Shown: positions 9,539 through 18,915, counted from the first letter of the stretch. The stretch: 64,000 bases of DNA from Chitinophagaceae bacterium (GCA_016719165.1 JADKAJ010000003.1:342927-406926); one strand, 5' to 3'. Program-made: numbers and translations. The notes: generated by a model not told the origin, from the letters alone.

Positions 9539-11494
9539 ATGCTCCGCTATTTAAAACCAATAACTGCCTTTTTCCCTATACTTTTTTCGGTACTTATTTC
9601 TGTTGCTCAGGATTCTTCTGCTATTAAAGGCTGGGCCGTTGAAAGTAAAAAATTGGTAGACGGAAAATATGAGCTCTTGTTTACAGTACCAGTTACAGAT
9701 GGTTGGCAATTGTATGCTCCTAACCAGGTACTGCTGGATGTTAAAACAACCGAGTTGAAATTCTCTGATTCAAGTATTGCGCAGGAAGGTGAATTTATAT
9801 TGGGAAGTGAACCCGGCAAGATTAATAGTGCCATATTTGAGACATCCGTAAGTGTATTTGAAAGTAGTGCTTCCTGGAAAGCGATCATTGCTATTAATGG
9901 AACAGTTCCGGCAAAATTGCAGGGTACCTTATTTTATACTTATGGTAAGAATGATGAGTTCTATCCATCAAACCCTTATTCCTTCACAGTTACTATGGAA
10001 GGAGGGGTAGAAGCAGCCAGCATCAAGATTAATTCGATTGATATTCACAAACCAGTAAACAATTGCGGCGATGATGGTACAAAAAATAAAAGCCTGCTTA
10101 CTATTTTCTTTTTAGGATTACTGGGTGGCCTTATTGCATTGCTTACTCCCTGTGTTTTTCCAATGATCCCCGTTACTGTTACCTTCTTTACCAAAAAGTC
10201 TACTGATAAAAAGAAAGGGATTACTAATGCCATTCTGTATGGACTTTTTATTTTTCTGATTTACATCCTTATTACTCTTCCTTTCCATGTTGCCGGTAAA
10301 GCGATAAGTCCTGAAATATTCAATAATATATCAACCAATGTCTGGCTCAATCTTATCTTTTTTGCCATTTTCGTTTTTTTCGCTTTATCATTTTTTGGTC
10401 TTTTTGAAATTGGTCTTCCTGCAGGATTGGCTAACAAAATGGATTCCAAATCTGGTCTTGGAAATTTAGGTGGGATCTTCTTTATGGCAGCTACACTGGC
10501 CATTGTATCATTTTCATGTACAGGCCCAATTTTAGGAACATTACTCGTCGGCGTTGCCGACCAGGGTGCCTGGCCGCTTACTGTTGGTGCAGCAGGTTTT
10601 GGTATAGCTCTTGGCTTACCTTTCGCTTTGTTTGCCATGTTTCCGCATTGGTTACAATCGTTGCCGAAATCTGGTGGATGGATGACAGATGTGAAAGTGG
10701 TTTTGGGTTTCCTGGAGCTGGCTTTAGCCGTGAAATTCCTATCAAATGCTGACCTGGTTAAGCAATGGGGCTTATTGAAAAGGGAAGTATTTATTGGTCT
10801 CTGGGTGCTGATAGGAATCCTCACCGTTTTATATCTCCTGGGCAAAATTCGTTTATCACACAGTTCGCCGGTAAAGAAATTTTCATTTATACGAATTGCT
10901 TTTATAATTCTGTTTACGGCAATAACAATTTACCTGTTACCGGGTCTTACCAATACAAAATGGGCTGATCTGAAACTGATCAGTGGTTTCCCTCCGCCAA
11001 GAACATATAGCTTATTTACGATTGACAAAAGTAAAACAGGACTTTTCGAACCCATGCACAATGATTATGCAGGTGCATTGGAACGGGCCAAAACCGAGAA
11101 TAAACCGGTGTTGATTGACTTCACCGGTTGGGCCTGTGTGAACTGCCGTCGTATGGAAGAAAAAGTATGGCCCGATAAAACCGTTGATAGTCTGATGCGA
11201 AATGAATTTGTCGTGGTCTCCTTATATGTGGATGAAAGAAAGAATTTACCACTGGCAGAACAAACAGTGGAACTGTTGGCTAACGGAACAGAAAAATCAA
11301 TTGTAACTGTTGGCGATAAATGGTCCACATTCCAGATTGAAAATTTTGGTGCCACATCTCAGCCGCAGTATGCAATTATCAGCCCGGATCAGGAGGCTAT
11401 GACAAAAACAAAATTTTATACTCCCGATGCTGACGAATTTATTAAATGGCTGGAATGTGGTCTGGATGCATTTAAGAAAAGTAAAAAGCAGTAG
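9539..11494 (+). CDS. dsbD: Thiol:disulfide interchange protein DsbD
   Basis: 651 residues from ATG 9539; an ATG at 9527 would add four residues. The order is signal peptide, periplasmic Ig-like N-domain (about 25-165), a membrane domain with about eight helices, and a thioredoxin-like C-domain. The membrane-embedded cysteine pair is Cys205 (TPCVFPMIP) and Cys327 (SCTGP). The C-domain carries CVNC (533-536). The protein moves electrons from cytoplasmic thioredoxin to periplasmic reductants, supporting cytochrome c maturation and disulfide repair. The N-domain has no evident CxxxxC, unlike the small protein encoded just upstream. Confidence 0.93.
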   Translation: MLRYLKPITAFFPILFSVLISVAQDSSAIKGWAVESKKLVDGKYELLFTVPVTDGWQLYAPNQVLLDVKTTELKFSDSSIAQEGEFILGSEPGKINSAIFETSVSVFESSASWKAIIAINGTVPAKLQGTLFYTYGKNDEFYPSNPYSFTVTMEGGVEAASIKINSIDIHKPVNNCGDDGTKNKSLLTIFFLGLLGGLIALLTPCVFPMIPVTVTFFTKKSTDKKKGITNAILYGLFIFLIYILITLPFHVAGKAISPEIFNNISTNVWLNLIFFAIFVFFALSFFGLFEIGLPAGLANKMDSKSGLGNLGGIFFMAATLAIVSFSCTGPILGTLLVGVADQGAWPLTVGAAGFGIALGLPFALFAMFPHWLQSLPKSGGWMTDVKVVLGFLELALAVKFLSNADLVKQWGLLKREVFIGLWVLIGILTVLYLLGKIRLSHSSPVKKFSFIRIAFIILFTAITIYLLPGLTNTKWADLKLISGFPPPRTYSLFTIDKSKTGLFEPMHNDYAGALERAKTENKPVLIDFTGWACVNCRRMEEKVWPDKTVDSLMRNEFVVVSLYVDERKNLPLAEQTVELLANGTEKSIVTVGDKWSTFQIENFGATSQPQYAIISPDQEAMTKTKFYTPDADEFIKWLECGLDAFKKSKKQ

Positions 11495-11512
11495 CTATTA
11501 TTATTAAAAAAG

Positions 11513-11647
11513 AAGAGGCTGTCTCAAATGCTCCAATCAATGTCATATTGAGCAAAGCCGAAATATGACATTGATTGGTAAACAAATTTGTACGCATTTC
11601 GATATGCTCAATGTGACAAGTTTGTTTGCTTTTGAGACTGCCTCTTA
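11513..11647. repeat. Palindromic intergenic element between convergent genes
   Basis: About 135 bases bounded by a 16-base terminal inverted repeat with one mismatch (11513-11528 and 11632-11647; AAGAGGC-GTCTCAAA). Inside lie a perfect 17-bp hairpin (11533-11549 with 11562-11578) and a second 12-bp hairpin (11580-11591 with 11616-11627, one G-U pair). The first hairpin arm and its loop also match, inverted, a segment near 11597-11620, so alternative foldings exist. It fills the gap between dsbD and a leftward gene and can serve both as a two-way terminator. The layout is that of a MITE or REP-type dispersed element. Confidence 0.7.
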
Positions 11648-11651
11648 TTTT

Positions 11652-12875
11652 TTACAAATGAATTAGTTTAATAACCGTTCTATATTGTTTTGTTTCCACC
11701 TGCAGGAAATACATACCTTTTGAAATATCCGGGAATGAAGGCTGGAAAGAAGATCCGGCTGGCATCATGCCATACAATTGAGAGCTGATAACCTGCCCTT
11801 GCATATTGATAAGCCTGATCTGAACATTATTCAATGATTTTGTTGCAGTAATAGTGACAGTTTGATTGAAAGGATTGGGTGAAACCCTGATCCCAAATTC
11901 AGTTGGATTAATTACCGGCAAGCCTGTAATAATACCTGCGAGACTATATTTTGAAAAAACAGGGTAGTGGTCCGAAGTATTGTGGGCTGTAACATAATTC
12001 GGGACAACAGTTGTTACATCTGTTCTTATCTGCGCCGAATTAAGAACATAATAGGCTACTACTTCATTGGAGATGGCATGATTATCTACAACATTAGGAA
12101 AGTTTATCATACTGGTCTGCCCCGCCTGGCCTAGTGGTAAGGTGATAGATTTATAATGATCTGCATCAGTAGAATCTGCAACAATTGGCTGGTAAGAGGA
12201 TTGTGGTCCCGATCCGATGGATATGGTTTGAGTCAGCGCATCATTATAGTCCCCGATGATCATAACATTGGCAGTGGAAAAAGAAGCATCCAGTGTATCT
12301 TTCAACTCCTGGGCCCCGGCCAACCGCCTGTTATAATCAGATGCCGTTGACCCGGCTTTGCCATGTATCAAAATGAAATGGACCGTTTTTGTTATTCCAT
12401 TTATTGTAACATCCGCTTTCATCAGGAAAGGCAGCCTCCCATTTGCCCAGTTAGAAACAGCAGTTGGGCTATTCAGCATCATTCCCCTGGTGTTAATATT
12501 GCTGAATAAGTCTTTCTTGTACAAGAAAGCCAACTTCTGGCTTTGTCTCCAGCCATTGGTACCAATCGGGCCATCAGTACTGTATGGCGCAATTATGTAT
12601 TCAAAATTTGTTCCTAAAGAGTCTCTTAATTTTCTGAGGTGTACAGTGTCTACTATTTCAACCAGGCCATAAATGTCGGCGTCAAAGTAGCGCATGATTT
12701 TTTTTGCATTGGCTTCCTGCAGGTCTTTATCCGGAGGTCCGCTGTTATAGGGGGCGCCAAAGAATTCAAGATTCCAGCTAACTACGTCAAGTGTAGTGGT
12801 ACTGCTCTGTGCTTTTAATTTTTCTGCTGTGACAACCAGAATTACCAGGAATAAAAAGAGTAAATTTTTTTTCAT
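11652..12875 (-). CDS. Secreted endonuclease/exonuclease/phosphatase-fold protein with T9SS sorting domain
   Basis: 407 residues. Signal peptide (1-22, ending KAQ), then an endonuclease/exonuclease/phosphatase fold: VVSWNLEFFG (about 31-40) carries the metal-binding Asn, GDYND (about 208-212) is a catalytic loop, and DHYPV (about 306) the terminal Asp-His. Residues about 325-407 form a type IX secretion sorting domain (SPNPFNQTVTI, GQVISSQL, KGMYFLQVET, KLIHL). The protein is probably exported across the outer membrane and may cut nucleic acid or a phosphoester; the substrate is unknown. Start ATG at 12875, transcribed away from recJ with a 69-base gap. Confidence 0.85.
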   Translation of the reverse strand: MKKNLLFLFLVILVVTAEKLKAQSSTTTLDVVSWNLEFFGAPYNSGPPDKDLQEANAKKIMRYFDADIYGLVEIVDTVHLRKLRDSLGTNFEYIIAPYSTDGPIGTNGWRQSQKLAFLYKKDLFSNINTRGMMLNSPTAVSNWANGRLPFLMKADVTINGITKTVHFILIHGKAGSTASDYNRRLAGAQELKDTLDASFSTANVMIIGDYNDALTQTISIGSGPQSSYQPIVADSTDADHYKSITLPLGQAGQTSMINFPNVVDNHAISNEVVAYYVLNSAQIRTDVTTVVPNYVTAHNTSDHYPVFSKYSLAGIITGLPVINPTEFGIRVSPNPFNQTVTITATKSLNNVQIRLINMQGQVISSQLYGMMPAGSSFQPSFPDISKGMYFLQVETKQYRTVIKLIHL

Positions 12876-12944
12876 GTTCTCATTTTCGTAGACAAATGTA
12901 AGGGAGAAAAATAAGGTTAAGTCAGGCTATTATGAAAAGAACTG

Positions 12945-14645
12945 TCACGGTTGTGTTGACTGTAAATCAATAACTTTCAGTTGCAGCGATTTGGTCTCAT
13001 TCCATTCGTTTTCATCAATTGTATACACGATATCTATTGGCTGCTGGTTATCCAAAAGGCGAAATTTACCAGCCATCCCAAAGCCAATTCCATTCATGAT
13101 AAAATTGTCTTCCCGCAGGGAAAATCGTATATGTTCTTCTTTTACAATTTTTGAATAACCGGAATTAATAACATTCCTGGTGATGAATACCGGGCGGAGA
13201 TTCTCCGGTCCGTATGGTTCCATCTGGCAAATGATATCGTAGAATGTTTGTTTGATGTCTTTTAATGAAATTTCTGCATCAATAATGATTTCCGGAATTA
13301 GCAGTTCCGGTTGAATAGTGGATGATACGATCTCTTCGAATTTTTCCCGGAAAGCATCCACTTTTTCTAATTCTAACGTCATGCCAGCCGCTGCAAAATG
13401 GCCACCATAGCCAAGCAAGTGTTCCCTGCAGGCATGGATAGCTTCATACAAATTAAAACCGGGAACACTCCTTGCACTGCCCGCCGCATATTCGCCGGAC
13501 TGTGTAAGCACAATAGTTGGACGATAATGATGTTCTATTAACCGGGACGCAACTATCCCAACCACTCCTTTATGCCAATGAGGTTGAAAAACTAGAGTTG
13601 ACTTTCTTTTTATCCATTCTTCTTTTCCATGTATTAGAGCTAACGCTTCCTCTGTTATGCTTTTATCAGCTTCCTTTCTGTCGGTGTTATCACTATGCAG
13701 CTGTTCAGCATATAGTAGGGCCTCCTCTTCTGTGTTCGCTACAAACATCTGTACAGCCTTTCTGGCATCATCCATCCTGCCGGCAGCATTTACTCTTGGC
13801 GCAATCATAAATACCAGGTTGGTAATATGGAGGTCCTTTACCAGGCCGCTTAATTTTGATAAAGCCCTGATGCCGTAATTTGGATTTTTATTTGCCTTTA
13901 TCAAGCCATGGAAAGCTAATATCCTGTTTTCCCCGGCAACAGGTACTATGTCTGCTGCAATTGCAGTCGCCAGGAGATCAAGATATTCGAATGCTGCATT
14001 TTCAGGCAGTTGCATTTTTTCTGACAGGGCGCACATAAGCTTAAAGCCGACTCCACAACCGCAAAGTTCTTTAAAAGGATAATTACAGTCTTTTTGTTTT
14101 GGATTAAGAATTGCAACAGCAGGTGGTAATATTTCATCAGGTAAATGGTGATCGCAAACAATAAAATCTATAGCCAGTTCTTTTGCATAACCGATTAAGT
14201 CTGCTGACTTAATACCACAATCAAGAGAAATAATTAAAGAAAACCCATTTGCTTTCGCAAAATCAATTCCCGCCTTACTGATGCCATAACCTTCCCGGTA
14301 ACGGTGGGGGATGTAAAAATCAAGGTTGGAGTGAATCTTCTTAAGAAACTGGTACATACTGGCAACGGCAGTTGTTCCGTCTACATCATAGTCTCCAAAA
14401 ACAAGAATTTTTTCCTTTAGGTTAACTGCCCTGGTAACCCGTTCCACAGCTTTATCCATATCCTTCATCAGCCACGGGCTATGCAATGCCGTTAGTTGGG
14501 GCCGGAAAAAATCTTTTGCCTGCTCAAATGTTTCAATGCCCCGTTGTATCAGAATTTTGCAAATAACCGGATGTATTTTCAGTGACTGTTGTAATACATT
14601 CACTTTTTGCCGGTCAGCTGTTAATATTTTCCATCTTTTTTGCAT
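12945..14645 (-). CDS. recJ: Single-stranded-DNA-specific exonuclease RecJ
   Basis: 566 residues from ATG 14645; a TTG two codons upstream is less likely. The DHH phosphoesterase motifs are present: DYDVDGTTA (about residue 84), the signature CDHHLPDE (about 160) and the DHHA1-type region with GGHFAAAG (about 410). RecJ degrades single strands 5' to 3' in recombination (RecFOR), mismatch and base-excision repair. The length agrees with the family. It lies 38 bases downstream of the polyprenyl synthase gene on the same strand. Confidence 0.93.
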   Translation of the reverse strand: MQKRWKILTADRQKVNVLQQSLKIHPVICKILIQRGIETFEQAKDFFRPQLTALHSPWLMKDMDKAVERVTRAVNLKEKILVFGDYDVDGTTAVASMYQFLKKIHSNLDFYIPHRYREGYGISKAGIDFAKANGFSLIISLDCGIKSADLIGYAKELAIDFIVCDHHLPDEILPPAVAILNPKQKDCNYPFKELCGCGVGFKLMCALSEKMQLPENAAFEYLDLLATAIAADIVPVAGENRILAFHGLIKANKNPNYGIRALSKLSGLVKDLHITNLVFMIAPRVNAAGRMDDARKAVQMFVANTEEEALLYAEQLHSDNTDRKEADKSITEEALALIHGKEEWIKRKSTLVFQPHWHKGVVGIVASRLIEHHYRPTIVLTQSGEYAAGSARSVPGFNLYEAIHACREHLLGYGGHFAAAGMTLELEKVDAFREKFEEIVSSTIQPELLIPEIIIDAEISLKDIKQTFYDIICQMEPYGPENLRPVFITRNVINSGYSKIVKEEHIRFSLREDNFIMNGIGFGMAGKFRLLDNQQPIDIVYTIDENEWNETKSLQLKVIDLQSTQP

Positions 14646-14683
14646 TACCAATCAATGATGAATTATATGTTTAGGGTAAAAAA

Positions 14684-15646
14684 TTAATATTTACGGTCAG
14701 TTACAAACAGGACCATATCTTCAAGTCCTTGCCTGACAGGGCTTTCAGGGAATTGGTGCAGGATGTCAAGGGCATCTTTCTTGTAGGTATTCATTTTCTC
14801 AGTTGCATAGGCAATTCCACCAATTGCCGTCACTTTATCTATTACCCATTTTACTTTTTCTTTATCCTGGTTATTATTTTTTACGATATAAATAATCTTT
14901 CGCCGGGTCTCTTTATCCGTATTATTCAGGGTATAGATTAATGGGAGAGTCAATTTCTTTTCCTTTATATCATTTCCGGTGGGCTTGCCTACATTTTCAC
15001 TGGCATAATCAAATAAATCGTCTTTAATCTGAAATGCCATGCCGGTTGTTTCACCAAACAATCTCATTTTTTCTGTTATTGCTTCGTCCTGGCTGGAAGC
15101 CCATGCTCCTGCCGCACAGGCAGATGCCAGGAGGGAAGCAGTTTTATTCCGGATTATCTCGTAGTAAACCTCTTCTTTCAGGTTCAGGCTTCGGGCTTTT
15201 TCCAGTTGCAGCAATTCTCCTTCACTCATTTTGCGGACCGCATCAGAAAGGATATGGAGGATTTGGTAATCATTATTATCGAGAGAAAGCAGGAGTCCTT
15301 TAGCCAGTAAATAGTCGCCAATAAGTACATTGGCTTTTGCTTTCCAAAGGGCATAAGGAGAAAAAAAACCCCTTCTTTCCATTGAATCATCAACTACGTC
15401 GTCATGTACAAGTGTCGCAGTATGAAGCAGTTCTACCAGGGATGCGGCCCTGTATGCCGGTTCGTTGATATCACCACAAAGTTTGGCAGAAAGTAACACA
15501 AACATGGGTCGGAGTTGTTTACCCTTACGTTTCACCACATACCTCATAATGCGGTCTAAAAGGGGTGCCTGGCTGCGAACAGCTTCTTTGAATCGTGTTT
15601 CAAAGATTTTTAATTCGGGTTTTATCAGGTCGGTGGGTAGTTGCAT
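14684..15646 (-). CDS. Trans-polyprenyl diphosphate synthase
   Basis: 320 residues from ATG 15646; a TTG two codons upstream is also open. Both aspartate-rich motifs of long-chain polyprenyl synthases are seen: HDDVVDD (about 77-83) and KDDLFDY (about 212-218), plus GKQLRPM near residue 45. The enzyme extends farnesyl diphosphate with isopentenyl units, most likely to make the side chain of menaquinone. The exact chain length (hepta to octa) cannot be read reliably. It precedes recJ on the same strand. Confidence 0.9.
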   Translation of the reverse strand: MQLPTDLIKPELKIFETRFKEAVRSQAPLLDRIMRYVVKRKGKQLRPMFVLLSAKLCGDINEPAYRAASLVELLHTATLVHDDVVDDSMERRGFFSPYALWKAKANVLIGDYLLAKGLLLSLDNNDYQILHILSDAVRKMSEGELLQLEKARSLNLKEEVYYEIIRNKTASLLASACAAGAWASSQDEAITEKMRLFGETTGMAFQIKDDLFDYASENVGKPTGNDIKEKKLTLPLIYTLNNTDKETRRKIIYIVKNNNQDKEKVKWVIDKVTAIGGIAYATEKMNTYKKDALDILHQFPESPVRQGLEDMVLFVTDRKY

Positions 15647-15769
15647 TGCCAAAATCAGGGCAATTTACGGGCAAAAAAATAATTGTCAGCAGATGCAACA
15701 AAATACACTCAAAAATTGACTAAGTAATTGAAAAATAATGGGCAAAAGGGCAAATAATTGTCATAAAAA

Positions 15770-15800
15770 TTTGGTAATTAACGCCCTTTATCTATTTTTG
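15770..15800 (+). promoter_or_regulatory. Bacteroidota-type promoter of the OmpA-like gene
   Basis: TTTG (15770-15773), exactly 19 bases, then TATTTTTG (15793-15800). This fits the TTTG-N19-TAnnTTTG consensus perfectly and lies 42 bases before the start codon at 15843. Confidence 0.8.
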
Positions 15801-15842
15801 CGAAATATTTAGGACATTGTTCACAAATCTTAATCCTTAGTT

Positions 15843-17570
15843 ATGGCAAGCAAAAAGTATTTATTTCTGGCAGGCGCATTTTGTCTGTTAGCGTCTTATG
15901 GTTTCTCGCAAAGGGTCGGGGCCAGTTATGACGTAAAAGATTCTTCCCTGGTTCCGAGTAAAAGGATGCCTCAGCACACTGAGTTCCTTAATGGTACATA
16001 TAATTTCCCTTCAAAGCCCCGCAATCAGTGGGAACTTGGTATTAAAGGTGGTTTGTTCCAGGTAAGTGGTGATGTTCCGGCACAATTTGTATCTCCGGGT
16101 TTTGGAGCACACATCAGAAAAGCATTTGGTTATATCTTTTCTTTACGTCTTGAATATATGTATGGAATAGGTAAAGGGTATAGTTTCAGAGAAGCTGAAA
16201 ACTATGCTAAAAATCCTGCTTGGGGTGCCAATATTTCAGATCCTAACCAGCGTTATTCCGCTCCACAGGCTGTTACAGGTGCTGGCGGGGTACGTCAAAT
16301 TGTATCTTCTCAGACTGGTTCAATCAATACTCCATTTGAACACATATTCTACAATTACAAAACAAAAGTTCAGGATTTAAGCATTGAAGGAGTTGTAACG
16401 TTAAATAATATTCGTTTCCACAAATCTAAAACAGGATTTAATTTTTACGGATTTGCCGGTATCGGCGGTAGTATCTATGATACTAAAGTCAATGCCTTAG
16501 ACGGATCATCTAAATATAATTTTAATGCTATCAACCAGGCAGCCTATAAAAATCGTAAAGATTTTATCAAGAATATGAAGAATGATGTTCTTGATGATAG
16601 TTTTGAAACTCCGGCAGAAAACCAGGGTGATCGTCGTCCAAAATTGTTTGGCGATACTTTTAAGCCTTCCGGTACAGTAGGTGCAGGTGTTGCATTTAAA
16701 TTGAGCAACAGGTTGAATCTTGCTATTGAAGACCGTTGGACTTTTATCAAAGATGATTTGCTGGATGGACAGCGTTGGCAGGAAGCAGCCTGGGGTGATG
16801 CTACTTTAACCCGTGATTTCGATTCTTATAATTACCTGAGCGTTGGTTTGAATATCAACCTGGGTGCAAAATCAGTTGAGCCACTATGGTGGTTAAATCC
16901 GCTTGATTATGCTTACAGTGAAATCAGGAATCCCCGTTTGATGCGTTTACCAAAGCCAGTATTACCTGATACTGATGGTGATGGTATTACAGATCAGTTT
17001 GACCGTGAGCAGACACCTGCAGGTTGTCCTGTGGATTCTCATGGTGTAAGTCTTGATACTGATGGTGATGGTGTTCCTGATTGTAAGGATAAAGAACTGA
17101 TCACTCCTACATATTGCCAGCCTGTTGATGCAGACGGCGTAGGTAAATGCCCTGTTCCTTGCCCTGATGAAAAATGTTTTGAAGGTTTCATTAAGCAAGC
17201 TAATGATTGTGCTACTTTACTCGGTGCATTACCAAGTGTATCTTTTAAAGCAGGTTCTAATAAACTCAGCGATGATACCAAAGCTGTTTTAGCAACAGTA
17301 GCTTCTAAATTGCGTAATAATCCAGGTTGTAAAGTAGTAGTAGTAGGTTATTGCTCTTCTAGTAAAAAAGAGCAGCAGTTAAGCTGGGATCATGTAAATG
17401 CAGTTATCAATCACATGGTTGATAAAGAAGGCATTAGCCAGGACAGATTTATCTTCAACTACGGCCAGGAAGGCGGCGATTGCAATACTGTTGATCTTCG
17501 TGCTGCTGGTGAAGGTGAAGAAGGACCAAACAGGGTAGAACCTCCACATCCTAATCTTCGCAAGAACTAA
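15843..17570 (+). CDS. OmpA-family outer-membrane beta-barrel protein with calcium-binding repeats
   Basis: 575 residues. Signal peptide 1-22 (ending GFSQ). Residues about 60-355 are strand-rich with aromatic girdles and read as an outer-membrane barrel. Residues about 378-420 carry two thrombospondin type-3 repeats, DTDGDGITDQFD and DTDGDGVPDCKD, that bind calcium. Residues about 463-550 are an OmpA-like domain (SVSFKAGSNKLSDDTK). The usual peptidoglycan-binding Asp and Arg are missing: GYCS stands where GHTD is expected and the LSxxRA helix reads LSWDHV. It has a strong promoter and terminator, so it is probably abundant and monocistronic. Confidence 0.85.
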   Translation: MASKKYLFLAGAFCLLASYGFSQRVGASYDVKDSSLVPSKRMPQHTEFLNGTYNFPSKPRNQWELGIKGGLFQVSGDVPAQFVSPGFGAHIRKAFGYIFSLRLEYMYGIGKGYSFREAENYAKNPAWGANISDPNQRYSAPQAVTGAGGVRQIVSSQTGSINTPFEHIFYNYKTKVQDLSIEGVVTLNNIRFHKSKTGFNFYGFAGIGGSIYDTKVNALDGSSKYNFNAINQAAYKNRKDFIKNMKNDVLDDSFETPAENQGDRRPKLFGDTFKPSGTVGAGVAFKLSNRLNLAIEDRWTFIKDDLLDGQRWQEAAWGDATLTRDFDSYNYLSVGLNINLGAKSVEPLWWLNPLDYAYSEIRNPRLMRLPKPVLPDTDGDGITDQFDREQTPAGCPVDSHGVSLDTDGDGVPDCKDKELITPTYCQPVDADGVGKCPVPCPDEKCFEGFIKQANDCATLLGALPSVSFKAGSNKLSDDTKAVLATVASKLRNNPGCKVVVVGYCSSSKKEQQLSWDHVNAVINHMVDKEGISQDRFIFNYGQEGGDCNTVDLRAAGEGEEGPNRVEPPHPNLRKN

Positions 17571-17595
17571 TATTTCATACTTTTTGCTAAATAGG

Positions 17596-17629
17596 CCCTC
17601 CCCCGATTAATCAGGGGAGGGTTTTTTTT
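17596..17629 (+). terminator. Rho-independent terminator of the OmpA-like gene
   Basis: An 8-bp GC-rich stem (17596-17603 with 17614-17621) is followed by eight T, 25 bases after the stop codon. Confidence 0.88.
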
Positions 17630-17718
17630 AATGGGGGTATAGCTACCAGCTTTATAATAACCTTAACTTCAAGGGTTTGGCTGCTTATTTTTTTTACGTA
17701 AGTTTTGCCGGTATCAGT

Positions 17719-17726
17719 TAACTTTG
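17719..17726 (+). promoter_or_regulatory. Possible -7 promoter element for bamD
   Basis: TAACTTTG matches TAnnTTTG but ends only nine bases before the ATG at 17736. If used, the transcript would be almost leaderless. There is no TTTG at the expected upstream distance. Confidence 0.3.
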
Positions 17727-17735
17727 CACTCCTTT

Positions 17736-18599
17736 ATGAATTACTCTTTTTCCCGTGTCATAAAACCCATTCACAGTTTCCTTAGCATTTTATCAGGGAT
17801 CATTTTCTCAGTTATAATCTTAAGTAGCTGTGGGAAGGGAATGAATAAATTACTGAAGAACCCTGACCCGGCTTATAAATTGCGGATGGCAGAGCAGTTC
17901 TTTGTTAAAAAGCAATACACAAAGGCGCAGCAGGTGTATGAAGATATAATGCCCTATTATAAGGCAAGTAAAGAGTTTGAGGATATATATTACAAGTACG
18001 CATATTGCGCCTATAACCTGGGTGACTACATGAATGCTGAAAACTTATTCAAAAGCTATCTTGAAATTTTTCCAAACAGTACCAAAGCAGAAGAAGTTGA
18101 TTACATGCGGGCTTATTCTTTTTACAAACAATCCCCTAAGCCAGAACTTGATCAAACCAATACAATGAGGGCTATGGGTATGATGCAGACCTTTATCAAT
18201 ACTCATCCCGGATCGCCCCGCAATAAAGAAGCTACTGATATCATAGATGTTTGCAGGGCAAAGCTTGAATCGAAAGATTATAAAAGTGCACAGCTATATT
18301 ACGACCTTGGGCAGTTCAGGGCAGCAGGTGTGGCATTCAGTGCTTTATTGAATTCGTACCCTGAGTCAATGCGTGGAGATGAGTATAAGCTGATGATCAT
18401 TAAGTCCTATTATCGTTTTGCAGAACTAAGTATAGAAGAAAAGAAAGTGGAGCGGTTTGAACAGGTGATAAGTGAATGCTATGAGTTTACTGACAGATTT
18501 CCTGACAGTAAATTGAAAAAAGAAGCTGAAATATTTTTAAATTTATCTCAAACTAATATTAAAAACTTAAATAATGAGCAAACTAAGACGCCAGCTTAG
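17736..18599 (+). CDS. bamD: Outer membrane protein assembly lipoprotein BamD
   Basis: 287 residues from ATG 17736; a TTG at 17724 is disfavoured. An N-terminal signal with lipobox LSSC (Cys32) is followed by TPR-like helices (YTKAQQVYEDI, YMNAENLFKSYLEIFPNS, FRAAGVAFSALLNSYPES, FEQVISECYEFTDRFPDS). This is the YfiO/BamD arrangement, a subunit of the BAM complex that inserts beta-barrels into the outer membrane. The stop overlaps the rpoZ-like gene by 26 bases, so the two are probably translationally coupled. Confidence 0.9.
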   Translation: MNYSFSRVIKPIHSFLSILSGIIFSVIILSSCGKGMNKLLKNPDPAYKLRMAEQFFVKKQYTKAQQVYEDIMPYYKASKEFEDIYYKYAYCAYNLGDYMNAENLFKSYLEIFPNSTKAEEVDYMRAYSFYKQSPKPELDQTNTMRAMGMMQTFINTHPGSPRNKEATDIIDVCRAKLESKDYKSAQLYYDLGQFRAAGVAFSALLNSYPESMRGDEYKLMIIKSYYRFAELSIEEKKVERFEQVISECYEFTDRFPDSKLKKEAEIFLNLSQTNIKNLNNEQTKTPA

Positions 18600-18915
18600 C
18601 GCAGGTATCACCAACAATGTGGAAACCCGTAACCTGGATGAAATAAAAGGGAAGACCGGTAATCTTTATGAATCCATTTCCATTGTCGGAAAAAGGGCTA
18701 ACCAGATTAATATTTCGTTGAAGGAAGAATTGCATAACAAGCTGGAAGAATTTGCCAGTCATACAGACAGCCTGGAAGAAATTCATGAGAATAAGGAGCA
18801 AATTGAGATTTCCCGTGCATACGAGAGAATGCCCAACCCTGCCTTGTTGGCTACACAGGAATTCCTGGATGATAAAGTGTATTTCCGTAAAGGGGAAGAT
18901 GAGCTGTTCAGCTAA
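18574..18915 (+). CDS. rpoZ: RNA polymerase omega/Rpb6-like subunit
   Basis: 113 residues. The segment GKTGNLYESISIVGKRANQI (about 29-48) is the omega/Rpb6 core, and the position directly behind bamD is where Bacteroidota carry their Rpb6-type omega. The subunit helps assemble and stabilise RNA polymerase. The gene starts inside the last 26 bases of bamD in another frame, and a terminator follows 30 bases after its stop. Confidence 0.85.
   Translation: MSKLRRQLSAGITNNVETRNLDEIKGKTGNLYESISIVGKRANQINISLKEELHNKLEEFASHTDSLEEIHENKEQIEISRAYERMPNPALLATQEFLDDKVYFRKGEDELFS

Noticed and set aside
10261..10845. Long open frame (194 codons) antisense to dsbD
   Set aside because: Its composition is that of a membrane-protein gene read backwards, and the sense strand encodes all DsbD motifs.
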